From: Amorphophallus konjac
Lineage: Eukaryota; Streptophyta; Magnoliopsida; Alismatales; Araceae
Direction of reading: 5' to 3'
Assembly (NCBI GenBank): GCA_022559845.1
Contig: JAHNEJ010000088.1
Span: 62,001 to 126,000, forward strand
DNA: 64,000 nt
The translations under genes and the position numbers were made by a program. Below the pieces are notes generated by a model. It did not search any database, was not told where the DNA came from, and saw only the letters and a program-made list of their open reading frames with translations. Numbering within the stretch: position 1 is the first letter of the stretch; each line of letters starts with the position of its first letter. Shown one piece after another: positions 61,201 through 64,000 of the stretch.

Positions 61201-62952
61201 TAACCTTACCTACCACAAGAAAACTATCAAAGAAAGGAAAAAAATACAAAAACTTACATCCTCCTTGAGGAATCTTTGCACGGATGATGTGAACGGTGGC
61301 GGCGGGGGTAGCAGCTACACACTCTAAACAGCAAGAAACGGCGGCGGCAAGATCTCCTCCCGACAGCGAAAGCCCCTCCCAAGCTCCCCCTATCCTTCCT
61401 CCGCCTCCCCTGGCAACAGCACCCCTCAGATCTCAGATCTGAGGGGTGTGGCAGAACTGAACTCCTCCCGACAGCGAAAGCTCCTCCCAAGCTCCCCCTA
61501 TCCTTCCTCCGCCTCCCCTGGCAACAGCACCCCTCAGATCTCAGAACTGAGGGGTGTGGCAGAACTGAACTCCCCTTAAGAGAGGAGTTCGCGTCCGATT
61601 TCTGGCGTATTGGGCCGAAATGCCCAAAACCGGGCGAAATCGGTTTCGCCCGAAACAATAAAAAATTATTTTTTAAGTTTCGTACCTGTTACAGTGAGCA
61701 TGCCCTGTTTCGTATCGGGCAGGTCCGAAATTGATACGTTTCGGCCGAAACTGTCATCCATGAATTCACGACCAACCCACTTCTGCCTGTCTAGTCATTG
61801 ACCTTGATTTATTTTTTGTTTAGATTTGTTTTTAATTTTATTTAAATTTGCTTGATTTTAGGAGTGAATGAATTTAGGATGTTTATTGATTTTATGCATG
61901 CATTTTTTGTATTATTTTAGTCATGTATTTATATTTTTGAATGATATATTATTTTAATAACATATCTCCTCAAACGCCTAGGCCATCACCTAGGCATTTG
62001 AGGCCTGAGGTGATCCTTTGATTGCCTCGGTCGCCTCTCGCCTCTGACCACATAGCATGGATACCTTTTGAAGGGAAAATTTTAAGTTACATCTCTTCAA
62101 AATTAAAGCAGTTTCATATGATTCGTCATGATCTACTTTTGGCGCGTCAATTATTCAATTATTCAAGCATCAAACTAAATCCTTCATAAACCCCAGAACT
62201 AGAAATGGGCCAATGATCTTCAGGATCTTCAAGAGGGAAGCTAGTGCCACAGACATGATTGTATCTTTTATCTTGGAGGGAGTGAGAGAGTGGGCTTCCA
62301 TTGTATGTAAAGTGGGACTCACACAATTCCTCCTTTTTGGTTTTGTTGGGAGGGCAGTGGGAGCCACATCACCTTGGTGGGGTGTTTTTGTATAGGGATC
62401 TTTTGGGGGCACACTGGTTATACTTGCGTATCCCTTCCTTTTTACTTTACTACCAGTACCAACCACTTTCAAAAAAGGAAGAAACGGGCCAATGATGGAC
62501 TGATCTGAATCAGAGTGGCAACCAACTTGTTCCAAGAAAGTATGGCTGTGTTCTGGGCCTTCTGGCCTATGTCTTGCAAGGGAAGGAACGTATAAACAAG
62601 ATGCAAAGAAGGAAAAGAAGGAAGAAAGAGAAGAAGTGCGGGAGCACATGTACACAAATGCATGCACAAGGGAAGTTGCAAAGGACAGTTCTGCCGTTGG
62701 GGCATTGTTTACTTTTCATATGTCTATAAAAAATTTGAGATGCTTCTCTAAAATGTGCTAGTTTCACACAATTTGATTCTTGTGTGTGATGTTTTGGTAC
62801 CTTAAGTATTGCTTTCCCAATAGGGTGCTTTTTGAGTTTACCAATGTGCTGCAATACTATGTTTACTCTTATTTCCTTAGGCAACTGCTGGTGGGGGTGG
62901 ACGTGGAATGCGCTTGGCTAAAGAACCAGAAGAGTTTGTGAATTTGTTACAG
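49235..62952 (+). CDS. CAC2: Plastid acetyl-CoA carboxylase biotin carboxylase subunit, 5' part
   Basis: Exons seen: 49235..49276, 49466..49815, 49980..50121, 50979..51077, 51181..51237 and 62881..62952, all phase-consistent, giving the first 254 residues. The rest lies beyond the window. The protein opens with [14 protein letters not shown] and a Ser/Arg/Lys-rich plastid transit region. From about residue 74 it is biotin carboxylase: [48 protein letters not shown], then the ATP-grasp glycine loop TAGGGGRGM at about 232-240. It is the ATP-dependent subunit that carboxylates biotin on BCCP in the heteromeric ACCase for plastid fatty-acid synthesis. The exon 2 acceptor is uncertain: 49466 is the AG that preserves frame after exon 1, while the nearer TTTCAG at 49433 would give an immediate stop. 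Intron 5 (51238-62880) is 11.6 kb because of nested hATs. Confidence 0.93.
52360..55789 (-). CDS. hAT transposase (BED zinc finger, DUF659, hAT dimerisation)
   Basis: Proposed exons: complement(join(52360..53618, 53700..53775, 53858..53987, 54071..54414, 54501..55789)). Exon 1 starts MPRRQQTQ and carries a BED finger (CNYC, then [10 protein letters not shown]) and the DUF659 core with CDGWT and [13 protein letters not shown], where family catalytic aspartates lie, plus [12 protein letters not shown]. The 52360 exon carries the C-terminal dimerisation motif ([24 protein letters not shown]) and a Gly/Ser/Tyr/Pro-rich tail to SYYPY. There are no internal stops in the exons. One problem: exon 54071-54414 ends in phase 1, whereas exon 53858-53987 needs two bases from its predecessor (total 3098 nt, not a multiple of three). 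One base therefore seems to be missing at the 53987 acceptor, and the copy may not make full-length protein. Confidence 0.82.
52722..52838 (-). repeat. Tandem 19-residue repeat in the transposase tail
   Basis: Two 57-bp units encoding [19 protein letters not shown] in the low-complexity C-terminal region. The older copy has a single unit (near 57570-57625). Confidence 0.8.
54415..54500 (-). other. 86-nt intron present only in the younger hAT copy
   Basis: TTTGCACAG|GTATAAG...TATCTGCACAG|GTACAAG. Removing it restores [14 protein letters not shown], and the older copy reads straight through the same point (59240-59260) without any insertion. The splice sites lie in a direct repeat, GCACAGGTAYAAG. 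Confidence 0.75.
55865..56570. repeat. About five 150-bp repeats upstream of the younger transposase
   Basis: Anchor CTTCAATTGT recurs at roughly 150-bp spacing (near 55894, 56044, 56197, 56350 and 56493), with shared GAATTAGACGAAAGCCCCAA and GCATGATCCCACCCC words. They lie just 5' of the transposase start. Confidence 0.85.
56690..56945 (+). repeat. GCA/CAG-rich tract near the hAT right end
   Basis: Imperfect GCAGCAGCA/GCAGCACC repeats, giving Ala/Cys/Gln-rich frames in every phase. Probably 5' leader of the hAT gene, not protein coding. Confidence 0.8.
57209..60553 (-). pseudogene. Decayed hAT transposase of the older element
   Basis: Same architecture as the nested copy and about 80% identical in the DUF659 region. 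Start MARREQGQ at 60553, BED finger CNYC at about 60450, DUF659 and catalytic region 59695-58931, dimerisation region near 58350-58400, tail 57746-57438. Disruptions include a TAG in place of a Trp codon soon after the start, a TGA at the CDDW region near 59718, several frame breaks (58340, 57960, 57760), a deletion removing the FWDRVSRYL block, and loss of the acceptor AG before TTATTTCCTC near 58847. The younger hAT is inserted a few codons before its stop (51952-51954). Confidence 0.85.
60610..61170. repeat. Four 153-bp repeats upstream of the older transposase
   Basis: Anchor GAGCTTnAATTGA or close variants near 60625, 60778, 60932 and 61085. Units share CTAATTAGGCC and CAATGAAACTTAATT words with the array at 55865-56570. 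Confidence 0.8.
61361..61573. repeat. 108-bp tandem duplication near the older hAT right end
   Basis: CGACAGCGAAAGC starts at 61361 and 61469. The copies are nearly identical, including the palindrome AGATCTCAGATCTGAGGG (AGATCTCAGAACTGAGGG in the second). Confidence 0.92.
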
Positions 62953-64000
62953 GTTGGTGAATTTATTTGCATACGTAATGGATGGAGACAGTCGATCATG
63001 ATTCATGTTTGTCAATTATTATTTCACTTTATGCATTCCTTTCCGGCAAATTGGTATACTTTTGAACTCAATTCTTTCCAAGAAAAAAAATTTCAGTCCT
63101 GCTGCTTGGTCGAAGCTATTCATGAGCAGTAATTGAGATTCTGCTGGAACAGTTTGCGATGGGAATGAAACCCCTGATACAAGTTATATTTAGGTAATTT
63201 AGAAAATGTTGAAAATAATTGTTTTAAGAGGACAAACCTTGATAAAATCTTTACCATAAATGAACCTTATAAAGGACTGCATCCAGTGTTCATGTTGTCT
63301 TCACCAGGAACTAATGCCATAAGGGAGAAATACTCCAGTTTACTTGCAAGGTTCTGGCAATAAATCCATGAATAACATAGAAGTGATCAGGTAGTAAAAT
63401 AAATCCATGAATAACATAGAAGTGATCAGGTAGTAAACAAAGTATACTGCTTTTCTGACTCAAAAGGTCTTCCTTCTCATAAGGAACTCTGAAAAATAAT
63501 CTTAATCCAAGTAGAAATGGTAGATTCTAGACAACAGCCAGAAGAGGCCTTGGAAGTCAAGGGGCCCACAGATTTCTGGCGTGGGACTAAATCTCAACAG
63601 TCCAGACTTGCGCCAACCCTACATCTGCTATGCAGAGACAGAGATAGATTGTCAAACTTATTGAATCGATGAGTCTAGTTAAGTTTATTTTTTTAATAAT
63701 TCTGGTCATTTCCCCACCTTTTCTGTTCTTGATATGCTTAAGCTCTATCATTTATAGGGGCTGCTTGGATTATTGAAAAATAGTGAAAATCCAAGGGTTC
63801 TAAAATCATTGATTTCAAATTAATGAGAACAAAGCCCATGATTTATTGTTCAACATGCTTTTTATTGGAAACCAAGATCAGGAAAGCCTTCGTAAAACAG
63901 CAGCCTTTTCATTTTTTACATCAATACAAACAATGTAAAATATCATACAGAATGAAACGTTTACAGACAAATTCAGTGTTTTACAGCAGTCCTAATGACT
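62953..64000 (+). other. Intron 6 of the biotin carboxylase gene (to window end)
   Basis: No further exon of the gene is visible before the window ends. It includes a 39-bp tandem duplication (TAAATCCATGAATAACATAG, 63361 and 63400). Confidence 0.7.

Larger units (their letters stand above)
51584..61762 (-). mobile_element. Older hAT transposon, decayed, interrupted by a younger one
   Basis: Left end CAAGGATGGCAGTATCG and inverted right end CATGGATGACAGTTTCG. Flanks AATCCATG (51576-51583) and AATTCACG (61763-61770), 6 of 8. Subterminal TTTCGGCCGAAA palindromes lie at both ends. Its transposase gene on the minus strand (57209-60553, tail at 51952-51972) is a pseudogene. Confidence 0.85.
51475..62055. 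mobile_element. Outermost hAT-like MITE, split by two nested hATs
   Basis: Left end CTATGCTGTCAAAAGTGG and inverted right end CTATGTGGTCAGAGGCGA; flanks CATAGATA (51467-51474) and CATGGATA (62056-62063), 7 of 8. Without the nested elements it is about 400 bp. It is of the same family as 27606-27939, sharing CTATGT ends and GCCTAGGCG words. Confidence 0.75.

Overview
This is plant nuclear DNA. It has three spliced genes for plant-type proteins (an FLZ zinc-finger protein, a UBP1-type RNA-binding protein and the plastid biotin carboxylase of acetyl-CoA carboxylase), long introns filled with transposons, many (CT/GA)n and (AT)n microsatellites, and canonical plant CACTA, hAT, LINE and Cassandra-type elements. 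The base and codon style looks like a monocot or other repeat-rich angiosperm, but I cannot name the species.

Layout. 1-11179: an accessory block. A 9.2-kb CACTA element (1510-10698; 14-bp perfect terminal repeats, TTA target duplication) sits inside the left arm of an older foldback element. The CACTA carries remnants of its own gene (proline-rich 57-nt exons repeated in tandem, and an acidic last exon) and an open, intronless first 393 codons of importin beta-1, followed directly by a 179-bp tandem array. 11180-14260: intergenic, with microsatellites, a local duplication and a degenerate LTR. 14270-17545: FLZ gene, two coding exons, with an exact 60-bp in-frame duplication. 17546-21168: intergenic, low complexity. 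21169-38436 (minus strand): complete 12-exon UBP1-like gene, 411 codons, introns laden with mobile elements. The 8-kb intron 9 contains a hAT-like element that was itself split by a rearranged Cassandra TRIM with three LTRs, the third inverted. 38437-49234: intergenic, with a LINE 3' end, LTR-like pieces, a hAT MITE and three tandem-repeat arrays. 49235 to the window end (plus strand): 5' part of the plastid biotin carboxylase gene, six exons seen. Its fifth intron is 11.6 kb and holds a three-level nest: a small hAT-like element (51475-62055) split by an old hAT (51584-61762), split in turn by a younger hAT of the same family (51973-57203), whose 8-bp target duplication is perfect.

The three host genes are functionally unrelated: nutrient/stress signalling (FLZ), pre-mRNA binding (UBP1) and fatty-acid synthesis (biotin carboxylase). 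They do not form a cluster. The mobile-element stratigraphy is the main interest: many boundaries are fixed to the base by matching target-site duplications, and several elements have internal structures that standard annotation would miss. All exon borders below are inferred from GT/GC-AG signals, phase and protein continuity, not from transcripts.
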